Counted from the stretch's first letter, positions 32,001 to 43,739 are shown. The stretch is 64,000 bases of DNA from Trichobilharzia szidati (GCA_944472155.2 OX235277.1:37086804-37150803); one strand, 5' to 3'. Notes: generated by a model not told the origin, from the letters alone. Numbers and translations: made by a program.

Positions 32001-32280
32001 GTATGGTGGAATTTTTATATTTAGTAACTGTACGAGGGTAAATATACCCATAACGTTTCTTCTGGTTTTACTACTGAAGAGGTACAAAGAAAAAGTTTTG
32101 AATAATACTAATAATAGTAAAAAGAATGTTCACGTATCTGACAAGATGAATCTTGCTAACTAACTGCAATGATAGAAATGCCTATCAACCAACAATAATG
32201 TCAGTAAGTTAGATCAAAGGTACACACCACTAACTCTGCTTACAGCCTTCAAAATCTTAATTCAAGTATTGGTTTGTAGG
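32001..32280. other. no recognisable feature
   Basis: AT-rich DNA without coding or ribozyme motif. Confidence 0.5.
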
Positions 32281-32284
32281 GATT

Positions 32285-32590
32285 CGGTTGATTGGTTACA
32301 GGATTTCATCATGAGCTGACATTGGTTAGAGAACCATTGGGAAACCTGGGAGGACTGGACAGCTGTTTCGTCCTAGTTTGGGACTCTTCAGCAGTACCCA
32401 CCCACCGGGGTTCAAACCCAGGACCTGCTGGTTACAAGGTGAGGTCACATACCATTAGGCCACTGGGACCCGATCCAATGGTCCATGAATTCTAACTTCT
32501 GCCAATTCACGATATAGCTCAAGCGCTAGCCAATGTCTTCGGCGAGTATTTGTCCTCACACCCGACCTGCTCATAATTATTATGACATAG
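32285..32590 (-). repeat. S2 hammerhead SINE, best-preserved copy
   Basis: On the minus strand: 5' part from 32,590 ('cgccgaagacattgg'), 'gaattggcagaagttag', tRNA-like head with box A-like 'tggcctaatgg' and box B GGTTTGAACCC (32,419-32,409), the hammerhead at 32,397-32,352 and the tail 'ggttctctaaccaatgtcag'. This order (tRNA-like head, hammerhead, tail) is that of Sm-alpha-type SINEs, but the sequence differs. Confidence 0.8.
32352..32397 (-). ncRNA. hammerhead ribozyme with intact core (S2)
   Basis: Minus strand: GTACTG (stem I), CTGAAGA core, GTCC-CAAACTA-GGAC (stem II with a 7-base loop), GAAA, a palindromic stem III ACAGCTGT, GTC with the predicted cleavage between 32,358 and 32,357, then CAGTCC. 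All invariant core bases are present; stem I pairs in 4 of 6 positions nearest the core (CAGT with ACTG). Stem III is minimal, which in known short-stem-III hammerheads favours cleavage as a dimer or multimer. Confidence 0.8.
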
Positions 32591-33480
32591 TCTTTCCTGA
32601 GGAAGCCAGGAGAGAATATTATGCGAAACAATGAAGAAGAAGAAGACGAAGCAAAAGAAAGGTTAGGCTGCACAAATAATTTATTAAAAAAACTGTTGAG
32701 TTACACCAAAAAATTTCAACTTTTTTATGTAGTAAGTCAAATGTATCCAGGACATCGATAGTATTTTAGTGCCTTCTAGAAGTTCAGACACAGTTTGTGT
32801 AGTATTGCAGCGAAACACATTCGTACTGGACTATTCTAATTACTACCGACTTTTTAGAAGACTCGATGTAAGATCAATTCAATTCCCATCCTTAAATCAA
32901 GTCAACCTTTCCCGGATCAGCCTAGCGTTGTTGAAGCCCAATTATCCATGTCTAACGTGTCTATCCCACCTTTAATGAACTGTGTGTGTTTTTACATCGA
33001 TCCGTTTAGTCAGACAGTTGAACTCATGACCCAATCAGAGTATTTTTGTGAACTGTTATTTTGCTGTCCCATGTCTTACTTTGTACTGTTCTGTCGAGTT
33101 TATCTTATTTATTGATCTTCATCTGTACCAGCCTACCTGGTTAAGTGGCCAATTAAATTCTATCTTTGTGCCTATGCTCTGTTTATCTCTTACTTGGGTT
33201 CATTCTTCTACTGACTGCTTACCTGAACGGTCGTGTCTGATTCCGGCTAGTTCGCAATTTCAGCTTTAACGTTATTCCGCTCTGATAGCGGTACCTTGCT
33301 TTCTGTTAAGTGTTGTGCTTTGTACTCTTGAAACCGTTAAGGTTTGTTGTATATATAATTATTGATTTGTTTATTAATAGTACTGTAAAAACAGTGACCG
33401 GCTTCTTGTTTGTTCTGGACCGGGATAGCCTTTATCTACGCGTGACTTAATTTCAAGCGATACTGCGCTTACACTCGACT
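32591..33480. other. no gene recognised
   Basis: A short GAA-rich run lies at 32,634-32,660. Open frames of 60-75 codons show no recognisable family. Confidence 0.45.
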
Positions 33481-33489
33481 TAATATGTG

Positions 33490-35545
33490 CTGACTGCTGA
33501 TGATTGAGAAGAATAAGAAGTTCAGCAAAGATATCTTTTCGGCGATTTCATTTTCAAAAGCTGTACAATCGCATTTAAATACATAATTTTACATGGAGAC
33601 AATTCTTGTTTGATTCTACATAATTATGACAGCGAATAAAAGGTGATAATTATTTCCAACTAGATATGGTTTTACGAGAGGCTTAGAAACAAAAATTGTG
33701 TAAAAATGAACATGGATACAAAATTGAAATAATAATTTTCAACTTGAGGTGGGAATCAGGAGGTGCGAATATAGATTACAAGAGCCTTAGAAATTATACA
33801 AGGTTACAACGAATTACAGGTGTATAGGAGACGAGCATGGAAACAAAATAATAATTTTCAACTTGAGATGGGAGTCAGGAGGTGCGAATATAGATTACAA
33901 GAGCCTTAGAAACTGCTGATGAAGCAGTGACTGATGTCTTATTGTTTAGCTGTCAATGCATAGTGGGCCTTTGAACCAGTGAAGTTTTTTGGTCATTTGA
34001 CTACCGATGCAAAGAATTTCTCTTTATCTACCATTCATTGAAGGTATACTATTCAAATTCTTTCGTACATACCTGTGCGATTTCATTCTTAAAACAATAC
34101 AATACACGTTTCATTAAGAAAAAATGCTCTGCTCGATTTGTCAGAAGACAATCAGAGGAATTTTATGAAGTATATCGATGCATTTCAAAGAAGACGTTGT
34201 GAAGATGTCAAACATGAAACTTGCAAACAGTCGTAGAGAAAACCTCTGTCACTTATTCGCGTTTTCCTGCTACATGTTTTCACCTATTCTAGTATATCAC
34301 TAACTCCTATCTGATTGCAAGCTTTGTCGTCGGATCTAAACTGCTGTGGCATTCTGTCAAATTTGACTGACTTGGATATAAAAGTTCAGTTTGAAGCAGT
34401 GATCCATCAGACAGGTGATCTTCTCCCAGTATCAGACAAAAATCATACGAACAATTTAAGTCTACAATAGTGAATAGCTGTCATCAGTGTGTCAATACTA
34501 AATCAAGTTGATTTCATCTGAGCGCGGAAAGCAAATACGTGAGATTTTAAGGAATAAAGACTTAGTGTTGATCCGTCCCAATAAAGGTGCTGGCATCATC
34601 CTTATGAATCGCCAAGACCACGTCGATAAAATGTTATCCACCATATCAGATGAAAACCAATTTTCGAAACCGAGTAATTCGAAGGGAAGAAAACACATAA
34701 GTGTTGAAGAAGATAAAGAACGAAATGATTATCAACTCTAAATTATTTGAGAAAATACTACCCTCAAGTTCTGTAATTCCCTAGTTATATGGTGCACAAA
34801 GAGAACGTACCATTCATTACATCCAATCTTGGATGTGGCAAACTCCCCATATCATGCTACTGGTAAATGGCTCGCAGACATCCTTCTACCTATCAGATAT
34901 GATCTCAGTAAACACAGCGTTTCAGATTCATTTGAATTCGTCGATTCAACAAGTGATGCTAATGTATCCGGGAATAAAATGATATCCATGGATGTTACGT
35001 CCCTTTTAACCAATGTTCATTTCACTGAAATTATTTACTTTATATGCAAATTCATTGAGTATAATGATAATGTAGACGTGTGTGTTCCGATCCGCTACTT
35101 AAAGGAATTACTAGTGAGGGTCACTTTCAATGTCCGAATCAATTTCACCAACACGCTCTATAGACAAAGAGACGGAGTGGTAATGGGGTCACCATTGGAT
35201 GATATACTTACAGACTGCTACTTGGCAGGTCTAGAGAATAGCGTGTTACGACTCACTATCGATAGTTTTCATATGTACCAAAGATACACGGATGACACTT
35301 TTACCATATGTGACGAGAACGCCAACATCAAAATGATAATTAGGGAGTTCAACAACTGCCATTTCACTTTGGAATCAGAGGTGAACTCGGAATTCCACTT
35401 TCTTTTGGATATTTTGTTAAAAAGGAGATCTCATGGTTCTCTCCAGAGATCAATCTACAGGAAGACAACATGCAATGATCAATACACGAATTTTCATGGT
35501 TGGGTCCCTTTGAGAAGAAAATACACCTTACTTAACCAGTGGAAA
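33490..35545 (+). mobile_element. Penelope-like element, 5' region and RT
   Basis: 33,515-33,590 is a PLE terminal repeat in reverse orientation (minus strand CAGC...GCCGAAAAGATATCTTTGCTGAAC), as expected upstream of a PLE. A non-coding region with a 119-bp tandem repeat follows, then the RT coding part 34,508-35,554. The 3' half, including the nuclease, is missing. Confidence 0.7.
33717..33914 (+). repeat. tandem repeat in PLE 5' region, period about 119 bp
   Basis: Blocks 33,717-33,796 and 33,836-33,914 share 'aataattttcaacttgag', 'gggaatcaggaggtgcg'/'gggagtcaggaggtgcg' and 'agattacaagagccttag'. Possibly a duplicated promoter or packaging-type region of the element, but no function can be assigned. 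Confidence 0.85.
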
Positions 35546-35554
35546 ATTATTTAA
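34508..35554 (+). pseudogene. PLE reverse transcriptase
   Basis: 34,508-34,741 encodes an N-terminal RT segment (VLIRPNKGAGIILMNR, the PLE finger region). After a stop and shift, 34,829-35,554 gives 241 residues with MISMDVTSLLTNV (motif A aspartate), RQRDGVVMGSPLDDIL (motif B) and RYTDDTFTIC in the catalytic position, so the usual YVDD is YTDD here. FHFLLDILLKR and YRKTTCNDQYTNFHGWVPLR follow. It ends where PLE proteins read WVPLRYKRNLIK. Truncated, no nuclease. Confidence 0.85.
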
Positions 35555-36004
35555 TATTTTCCGTTATCGTTCATAATTTGGGGAAGTTGGAATTCATGCA
35601 CCGTTAAGGCTAAAGAGCTTGTCTCTGAGTGAAATATTACTGTGTAACACTGTCTGATTTTATCCAGATAAAATTTTATCCATAATGAAGTCTCTGCTGA
35701 GGCTGTAGAAAATGAATTGATACTGCGCTCAAAAAATAAGGTGTAGACCGACCTAACATCTCTGTGATCCTATTCAAATATATTGCGCATCAAATTTTAC
35801 CTACTTATTACTTATTTAGTAGACTAAAGAATTTTATGAAATTTATGGGACATGTGTACCCCCTAAAATTTGACTTACATATCGATAATATACCTATTAT
35901 TTAATAATTCCCATTGTATCACACAGAATACAATATTTGGTGAGCATGTTTATGCATACGAATATTGGGTGCTTAAAAAGAGGGTTGTATTGTATATCAA
36001 TTAC
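35555..36004. other. no recognisable feature
   Basis: AT-rich DNA between the truncated PLE and the RTE element. Confidence 0.5.
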
Positions 36005-39000
36005 GCCTATAACTATCTATTTGCCACTCTGTGTTTGTTTAACACTAACTAATACCTATAATTGTATATATATTGATGGATTTACATGTTCAAGTTGGCT
36101 CAAGTCAGTGAGTCTAAGATTTCGGTATCATTTTGGTTAACTGTAATTGACTGTGATATTATTATTGTTGTTGTTGCTTGTTACCCTTCTTGTTGTGAAT
36201 TATTTTCCCGTGCTGGTGTTTTTCTGCTTGTTTATTCCGTTTTCCTGGTTTTAAGGGGAGCAACCCACAAGGTCGCTTCTCTCCAAATTATAAATTAATG
36301 CAACAACCCCCCTTCTCAGGCGTGAGGCTAGCAACCCCACCCTGTAAACAAACCTGCTACAGAAACTTCAGCACGATGTATCTCCTTGAGACAAAAGAAC
36401 AAGTCTGTGTGGGGACATGGAATGTCCGTACCATGTACGAGATTGGCAAAGCTGCCCAGATCGCAAACGAAATGAAAAGATACAGAATTAAAGTACTGGG
36501 AATATGTGAAAGCAGATGGAACGGGAATGGACTCACCAAATTTTCAACGGGTGAATCAGTGATCTACTCCGGTCACCCGGAAGATAACCACTCGCACACC
36601 GAGGGCGTGGCTATCATGATGTCACCAACGGCAACGAAGGCCCTGATGCAATGGGAGGCGATCTCGCCCAGGATAATAACCGCCAGATTCAAATCCAAAG
36701 GAAGGAAAGTGTCAATTATACAATGCTATGCACCGACCAACAACGCAGACCTCGAAACGAAAGAAGAATTCTACAGACAACTACAGGCAACAATGAACAG
36801 TACTCCAGCTGGTGACATTAAAATACTAATTGGAGACATGAACGCCAAACTGGGATCAGACAACACAGGTACGGAACTCATCATGGGTAGAGAAGCTCTC
36901 GGAGAAATGAGTGAAAACGGAGAACTCTTCGCCGACTTCTTCGCCTTCAATGAACTAGTGATTGGTGGCAGCATATACAAACACAAGGATATCCACAAGG
37001 CTACATGGGTGTCACCAGATGGGCGAACCAAAAACCAAATCGACTTCATCTCAATCTCAAGGAAGTGGAGGCGCAGCCTGCTGGATACAAAAGTAAGAAG
37101 AGGAGCAGACTTTGGCTCAGACCACTATCTCGTACAAGGGACAATCCAAATCAAATTAAAAGCTTTCAAAGAATCAGAAGCTGCAAATAGACCACAAGCC
37201 AAGTTCAACACTCAAAAGCTGAAGGACCAGGACACAAAGGACATCTTCACTGCAAGCATAAAGGACAAAGCCGAGACACAAATCAACACTGGCGAAGAGG
37301 TTAGGGTTGAAAAGCACTGGAACAACTTGAGGACAGTGTGGAGTCAAACCTGCATGGAAGTTCTAGGCAGAAAGAAGAGACAGGACAAACAGTGGCTCAC
37401 TACGGACACTTGGAGACTGATAAAAGAGAGAGCGATGGTGAAACAAAAGATTCTCCAGTGCACCGATGAGCAACGAAAACAGGATTTGAATGCAAGCTAC
37501 AAGACACTGAACAAAAGAGTAAAGAGGAGTGCCAGAGAAGACAAAAGAAAGTACTATGAAACCATGGCAAGTGAGGCAGAACAAGCTGCAGGCAAAGGAG
37601 ACCTCGCAACACTTTACCAAACTACTAGGTACCTATCGGGCAAACGTTTGACACAAATCAAGCTGGTGAAGGATGACAATGCAAAGTCACTCACCAAAGA
37701 AGTGAAGCAAAGGAAACACTGGGCTGAACACTTCAAAAGACTCCTAAATCGACCACCACCTACAACAAGACCAACAGCATCAACAATGGAAGCAGAACTA
37801 CCAATGAACACTAACCCCCCGACGAGAAGAGGAGTCTTGAAGGCAATCAAGATGCTAAAAGCTGGAAAAGCAGCAGGACCAGATGGAATCCCAGTAGAAG
37901 CATTGAAAACGGACCCAGAGACAACAGCGGACTTGATGACACCACTACTGGAGAAGGTGTGGAAAGAAGGCAAAGTACCCGAGGATTGGAAGAAAGGATA
38001 CTTATTCAAACTACCAAAGAAAGGAGACCTAAGTCAATGCAAGAACTGGCGCGGAATTATGCTCCTGTCCATCCCAAGCAAAATACTAAGCCGCATCATC
38101 CTCGAGAGAATCAAAAAAGGCCTGGATGAAAAACTTCGACCGGAACAGGCTGGATTCAGGAGAAATAAGTCATGCATTGATCAGATCGCCACATTACGGA
38201 TCATCATTGAACAAAGTTTGGAATGGCAGTCACCTCTCTGTCTCAACTTCATCGACTTTGAAAAGGCCTTTGACAGCGTCGATCGAGAGGTGCTTTGGCA
38301 ACTACTTCGATACTATGGGGTGCCACCGACAATTATACATCTCATCCAACAGCTGTACGACAATGCTGCATGCCAAGTAATCCACAAAGGGAAACTTACG
38401 GAACCCTTCGAAGTGAGGACAGGAGTAAGACAAGCTGGCTGCCTACTATCGACAATGATTTCCCTGATTGCAGTAGACTGAATAATGCGACAAACAGCGG
38501 GCAATGAGGAAACAGGCATAAAATGGACACACACAAAAACTTGGAGGATCTGAATTTCTTCGATGGTATATGTCTGATTTCCCACAAACTGGAAGATATG
38601 CAAGTGAAAAGCAACAAGTTGACAGAAGAAGCATCAAAGATAGGACTTCAGGTGAACATAGAGAAAACAGAGGTAATGAAGATTACTGGACAAGAACAAC
38701 AACAACAGAAAACGACCAGCATAAATGGGAGGAACGTGAAAGAAACAACCTCCTTTACCCACCTACCTGGGAAGCATCGTTTCAACTACAGGCGAACGGA
38801 ACTGACAAGGATATCAAAGCAAAAATCGGAAAAGCAAGACAAGCTTTCACTACTCTCAAGTCTGTGTGGAGGTCAACAGCACTATTCAGCATCAAAAATA
38901 AGATCCGGGTTTTCAACTCCAATGTGAAGTCAGTGCTACTTACTATACGGATCGGAGACGTGGCGGGTCATAAAGAGTACCTCAAACAAAATACAGACGT

Positions 39001-39395
39001 TCATCAACAGTTGTCTTCGCTCAATACTCAAGATCAGATGGCCGGCCAGAAAAGATCAGCAACAGGGATTTTCGGGAGCGAACCAACTCAGCAGGAACCG
39101 ATTGTGAAACAAATAGGCAGGAAGAAATGGAGGTGGATTGGTGGCCATACTCTGAGGAAACCATCAAGTGACATCACTAGACAAGCCATTGCTCGAGTGG
39201 AACTCGAAAGGGAGGCGGCGAGTTGGTCGTCCAAGTGTGACTTGGAGGAGGTCATGTGAAGAGGAGATGATAGCGTGTGGGCAGACATGGAGCCAGGTGA
39301 ATACTCTAGCAGAGAAGCGAACGCAATGGAGACGCATGGCTGAAGCCCTATGTTCCTGTAGGAATTAAAGGATACAATAATTATATACAATAATA
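36005..39395 (+). mobile_element. RTE-clade non-LTR retrotransposon, near full length
   Basis: About 3.4 kb, the only RTE copy here with both a 5' region (36,005-36,375, shared in reverse with 41,640-42,005) and a 3' end (to about 39,395, ending 'ggaattaaaggatacaataat' landmarks). It has an apurinic-type endonuclease followed by an RT, the RTE order. Size and layout agree with known schistosome RTE elements of 3-4 kb. It is inactive: see the coding entry. Confidence 0.9.
36376..39259 (+). pseudogene. RTE endonuclease / reverse transcriptase polyprotein
   Basis: The open frame 36,298-38,481 (start probably ATG 36,376) carries the endonuclease: CVGTWNVRTMYE, ICESRWNGNG, VSIIQCYAPTNN, ILIGDMNAKLGSDN, NQIDFISISRKWR and GSDHYLVQG. 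RT motifs follow: GKAAGPDGIPVEALK, PEDWKKGYLFKLPKKGDL, NWRGIMLLSIPSKILSRI, RPEQAGFRRNKSCIDQI, LNFIDFEKAFDSVDRE and GVRQAGCLLS. A TGA replaces the tryptophan after LIAVD at 38,479. Downstream, 38,523-38,760 has LEDLNFFDGICLIS where FADD is expected, so the catalytic aspartate pair is broken. A frameshift near 38,765 moves the C-terminus (DKDIKAKIGKARQAFTTLKS) to another frame until 39,259. Confidence 0.92.
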
Positions 39396-39604
39396 AAAAA
39401 GAGGGTGAATATCAAGTTACGTGTATGCATTGAACTCATCGAAGACTAACATGACACAGGAAAATATGGGAAACTTTTAATTTCTGAATGATTCTGTAAC
39501 ACAGAATACATTCGATTGAAATTATCCCACCATACAGACATACCTCGACCGCTTTACTGAATAAAAAGACACAGTTATCGACTACCTGCTATCCAGTTGT
39601 ATTA
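39396..39604. other. no recognisable feature
   Basis: AT-rich spacer between two RTE-derived blocks. Confidence 0.5.
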
Positions 39605-40085
39605 TTATTATTCCCTCGGATTCCCAGTTGAACACGGTCCTTCAACAACACATCTCCACTTTCTTATATTCTCTGCTTTCCTCTTGAACTGGCTGGCTGC
39701 AGGATTGCCCAGAATCTCTCATCTCCTCCTCTCCATACCATATCCTCCATGTCACACTCGCACCGACTACCCACTCGTCGCTACACATTTGGATTCCACA
39801 CTACCTATGGCCTTCCCTACGCGCGATGTCATTCGATAGTTTCCTAAATGTATATACGACACATCCACATTTTCTCCTACATATTTGTTGAGCAATCGGC
39901 TCTAACCTGATGGTTTGTTCCCGGACAAGGTTTCTTGTTGCTAATTCCTTCCGACCAGCCATTCGATATTCAATATTAAGCCAGCAAAGAGAGCACTCGT
40001 TGATAAATGTCTGCAACAGGCTGTTGGAAATGCTTTTCGTGACGCATACGCTTTGCAAGTTTCTGATGCGTATAGAAACAGTGAC
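39605..40085 (-). mobile_element. RTE-clade LINE 3' end, minus strand
   Basis: Terminus reads 'ccagttgaacacggtccttc' at 39,626-39,645. Inward lie 'ttcctacgcgcgatgtcattc' (39,812-39,832), 'gttgagcaatcggctc' (39,888-39,903) and 'gtttcttgttgctaattcc' (39,930-39,948), found in the same order in the 59.3-59.97 kb copy. Non-coding. Confidence 0.7.
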
Positions 40086-40097
40086 TGACTGTCACTA

Positions 40098-40815
40098 ATG
40101 AACATTAGTTTCATACCCTTGAAATACAAACGCAATCTGATAAAGTGCTTGGTCCACCAAAGAGCAAGAGCAATCTGCTCGTTTGAATGTCTTGATGAGG
40201 AACTTAATAATATTAAACGGTTGCTGAGTGAAAACTGTTATCCAGAAAAGTTTATTGATAAGAATATGAATCTAAAATCAAAGCAGCCCAAGGTACAAAC
40301 AGTTCCTAAAAAGGCCTTACAAATTCAGTTCCTCGGGGATAACATCAGTGAGACACTAACACAACGCCTCAGAAATGGGGTAAAAAGAGCATTCCCTGCT
40401 GCTGAATTATACTGTGTCTTCAAAACCACCCCTATTTTGCATTCGGTAGTAAAAGATGAACTGCCTACTTTCGCCTCTTCTATGTGTATGTAATAATTTA
40501 ACTGTTCCTGTCGAGTGAGCTATTAAGTGACATAGGCCGTACAATTAGGCGTGTTTCTCGTCACATTTCCCAACATCACCCTGCTTGGTTAAGTAAAGGA
40601 GAAACAAAATCTATTCATAGAGCTGTTCTACCTCATCTTTTGGATACAGAACACAAGATTGATGTTAACCAGGCTTTCAAAGTCATTTATCGCATACCGA
40701 CAAGTCTTAACTTCGCCTTAAGAATTCGTTTACTAAATATTGCTGAGGCCGTTGAGATCTACATTAAGAAGCCTAATTTATATGCAATTATATCTCTATT
40801 ATTATTATAATTTAA
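40098..40815 (+). pseudogene. PLE (P6-like) C-terminal coding region
   Basis: 40,098-40,493 gives 131 residues: IPLKYKRNLIKCLVHQRARA, NCYPEKFIDKN, RAFPAAELYCVFKTTPILHS and SMCM. Two adjacent stops then replace Y and the next residue, after which FNCSC and, in shifted frames, IGRTIRRVSRH, HPAWLSKGETKSIHRAVL, QAFKVIYRIPTSL, RIRLLNIAEAVEIYIKKPNL continue the GIY-YIG region to about 40,780. 5'-truncated and abutting an RTE tail. Confidence 0.8.
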
Positions 40816-40924
40816 GCAACTTTAATGAACTGTAATTCAATTTATCTTACTTTACAAATCGATATTATTTAAAAAACACTTATATTGTTATTGACTACTA
40901 TTCTAGAATGTTCTATGTACATAA

Positions 40925-41125
40925 GCATATACATAATTGTAGAGCCAGAAGAGTTAATTGGTGGATGGTGATCAGCAGTGGAATCAAGGATGCTCATTTC
41001 GTCATTTGGATGTACCTGCATTCCGCAGTGAGTGATGATGTTCCCACCGAGGCTTGAACCCAGCGCCCGTAGTTTCAAATGCCAAATCATTATCCAGTAG
41101 AACGCTTGCGCCACGAGAGCCAATC
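40925..41125 (-). repeat. Sm-alpha-like SINE, ribozyme deleted
   Basis: Minus strand: tRNA-like head with box A-like 'tggcgcaagcg' (41,115-41,105) and box B GGTTCAAGCCT (41,062-41,052), 'cggtgggaacatcatcactc', 'tgcaggtacatcc', then 'aaatgacgaaatgagcatcc' where the sister copy at 56.19 kb has the full hammerhead, and 'ttgattccactgctgatcacc'. The stem II region is lost, so this copy cannot form a hammerhead. It abuts a truncated RTE. Confidence 0.75.
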
Positions 41126-42005
41126 CAATTCCACTTCTTCCTGCAATTTGTTGCACAATCGGTTCCTGCTGGGTTGGTTGGTTCGCTCATTGCCAGAGAT
41201 CCCTGTCGCTGATAATTTCTGACCGGCTATCCGATCTTGGGTAGTATTGAGAGAAGACAGCTGTTGATGAAGGTCTGTAGTTTGTTCGAAGTGCCCTTCG
41301 TGACGCGCTGGCCAAGTCTCTGATCCATATAGTAAGTAGCACTGACTTCACATTGGAGTTGAAAATCCGGATCTCATTTTTCATGCTGAGTAGTGCTGTC
41401 GATCTTCACACAGATTTGAGAGTAATGCAAGCTTGCCTTGTTTCCCCGATCCTCGCTCCTCTGATAATTTGGTGAGTTCACTCCCATTGCATCTTCTTTC
41501 GCATATTCCCAGTACTTGAATACCATATCTTTTCATCTCGTTTGCAATCTGGGCAGATTTGCGAGTCTCATATATAGTGCGGACGTTCCATGTCCCTACA
41601 CAGACTTTTTCATTTGTCGCAAGGAGAGTCACTGTACTGAAATTTCTTTAGCAGCTTTGTTTTCAGGGTGGGGTTGCTAGCCTCACACCTGAGAAGAGGG
41701 TTATAGATTAATATGTGGTTTATAGAGGAGCGACTCCCCTTATAGTCAAGAAAACAAGGAATAAGGCAATCAGGACAACACCAGCGAAATGAAAATATTC
41801 ACAACAGGAAGGGCAGCGACAGAAACAACAAAGGAACCCGTAGCAGTAGTATCACTGCCAAATACAGTTAACAAAAATGATATCAAAACCATAGACTCAC
41901 TGACTTGGGTCAACTTGGGTATGTAAATCCAACAATATATACAATTATAGATATTAGTTAGCGTTAAACAGTCACAATATACCAAACAGTTAGTTATAGG
42001 TATTA
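41126..42005 (-). mobile_element. RTE element with large internal deletion
   Basis: Minus strand: the RTE 5' region (42,005-41,640) and the first codons of the endonuclease (VCVGTWNVRTIYE, GICERRCNGSELTKLSE, 41,632-41,460) are joined directly to the C-terminal coding region (GKQGKLALLSNL in an off frame) and the 3' part down to 41,126. About 2.3 kb of endonuclease and RT is missing between. Its own 3' terminus is missing at the SINE junction. Confidence 0.85.
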
Positions 42006-42879
42006 TAAGTCAACAAGATTATATTCACAGGTTCAATGTTCGAAAGTAAAATAATTACAATAAATTCCACAACATTCTGACCAGAAATACCAGAGAAATA
42101 AGAGTTTTATGTAACTGAGCAAATGTAGCATACTAATCGAAAAGCGCGTCAAAGTCAATGTGTCGTCAGCCAGACTGATGTAATTCAAACACCAGATCAC
42201 AAATTCTGATCTCAAGAATTTCGTTTTCTAAGGGAAATTCTAATAAAAAAATTTCACCTCGAACTGTGTTAGTTGCATATCAATCTGCAAATTAAGAAGG
42301 TGATTTATGGCGATATCAGTCAGCCCAAATAGCCAGTTCAAAATCGGCTGATTTTGTCAGATTCGACTCTTTGAGCTCAGTCGAAACAAGGTGCAGTCGC
42401 AAATGAAAGAAACATCCATACAATTGTTAGATCTCTTCGATCTGGCTTGTTTGCGAGCTCTTATGGTTTTTATCAGTAGTTTACAACTACTCATCTTAAT
42501 CAATCAGTAGTATAAATTTTTATGCAAAATAAAGCGACTCTACTGCGTTTCCCTCTTGCAATAGTCATCAATTCAAATTTTTGGATCCAAAAGCGGACAG
42601 TGGTGGACATTGATCCCCTTTGGTTACTGAACTTACATAACAAGGTAAAGCAATTTCGACTACTCTGTGCATTCTATCTAACACCTCCTGTTCTGTTTTG
42701 GAAAATTTTACTTTTTTTTCATCTGTACGTCACTCACCTTCTTCCTTATTTTCTGCTATTTTTATTACTTTGTTGATATTACTCTTTCTAATTAAACTTT
42801 CTTTCCACCTAAAAAATTTCAACTCTTTTTATCAATAATCGTGTATACTCTTAGGAATATAAAAGATTGATCACTAGCT
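42006..42879. other. no gene recognised
   Basis: AT-rich DNA with a T8 run near 42,712-42,720. A plus-strand open frame 42,522-42,776 (84 codons) is hydrophobic and Phe/Leu-rich at its end but has no family motif. Confidence 0.45.
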
Positions 42880-43285
42880 GAAATTAGTCACAGAACCATG
42901 GGAAAACGAGTAGAAGTACGGGGGAGCTGTTTCGTCCTAGTTTGGGGCTCTTCACGAGTGCACACCCACCGGAATACGAATCTAAAACCTTATGGTTACA
43001 AGGCGAGCTCGTAGACTATTCAACCACTGGAATCGAATCTGATGGCAAGAGGATATTAACTCACCTGTATGACTGGCTGATGATTCCGACAAATATCGAC
43101 AATTGGTGGAAGTGGTAATTTATGGGATGGCCATTGGATCCCGTCCCGCGTTTGGTCCCTGGTGGTTGATACGTCCTCGTGAAGAGCCAAAAAGTTGGAT
43201 GAAACATCTGTCTAGTACTTCCTGCTAGTTTCCAATGGTTGTCAAACTGATGTTAGCTCCTGAACAATCCTGTAACTAATCAAAT
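42880..43285. repeat. S2 SINE, palindromic inverted pair
   Basis: Minus-strand ribozyme-like block at 42,915-42,960 ('agctgtttcgtcctagtttg' on plus, 42,926-42,945) and plus-strand block 43,172-43,217 ('gttggatgaaacatctgtc') face outward around tRNA-like heads ('gtagactattcaaccactgg' on the left). Stem I pairing is lost on the right side. Outer tails 'gaaccatgggaaaac' and 'gtttccaatggttgtc' are inverted copies. Confidence 0.65.
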
Positions 43286-43364
43286 CCCTTAAAACTAACA
43301 CTTAGTCTTAATCATTTAACGACACTTACATAATTCCAGACTTATTTCTGTTAAGCATTTGTTT

Positions 43365-43600
43365 TATTCCTTTACGTTTCCACCGAAACATAGGGCTTCA
43401 AGCTAGAGGCTTTCAGTTTTGGTAGCAGTGGTGTTTATTTTTACAGGATGGCGTTACTAACCTCATGCCAAACCTTCCCTCTTTACCAGTCTTACTGTTG
43501 GCTTAGCGATGTAAAGGAGTGCGTCGTGGCCGGGTATCGAACCCCGGACCACCTGCGTGGTCGGCGAGCACTCAACTTCTGTGCCACCAACACACATAAA
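43365..43600 (-). repeat. S1b tRNA-derived SINE
   Basis: Minus strand: box A-like 'tggcacagaag' (43,592-43,582), box B GGTTCGATACC (43,546-43,536), 'ggcatgaggttagtaacgcc', 'ctaccaaaactgaaagcctc' and tail 'gaagccctatgtttcggtgg'. Typical S1b layout. Confidence 0.8.
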
Positions 43601-43739
43601 AGAATGAAATGTGGTTATTCACATGGTCAGCAGAGGTTCTTTGGCTAGTTCTCGTGGACTCGTAAGCATAAGGATAGCATTGGGTGCTAGGGTGGAAAAA
43701 TCCCTAGTAGAGCTGTAATTCAAAGGCTCGGAAACATAA
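43601..43739. other. short unassigned spacer
   Basis: No recognisable feature. Confidence 0.5.
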
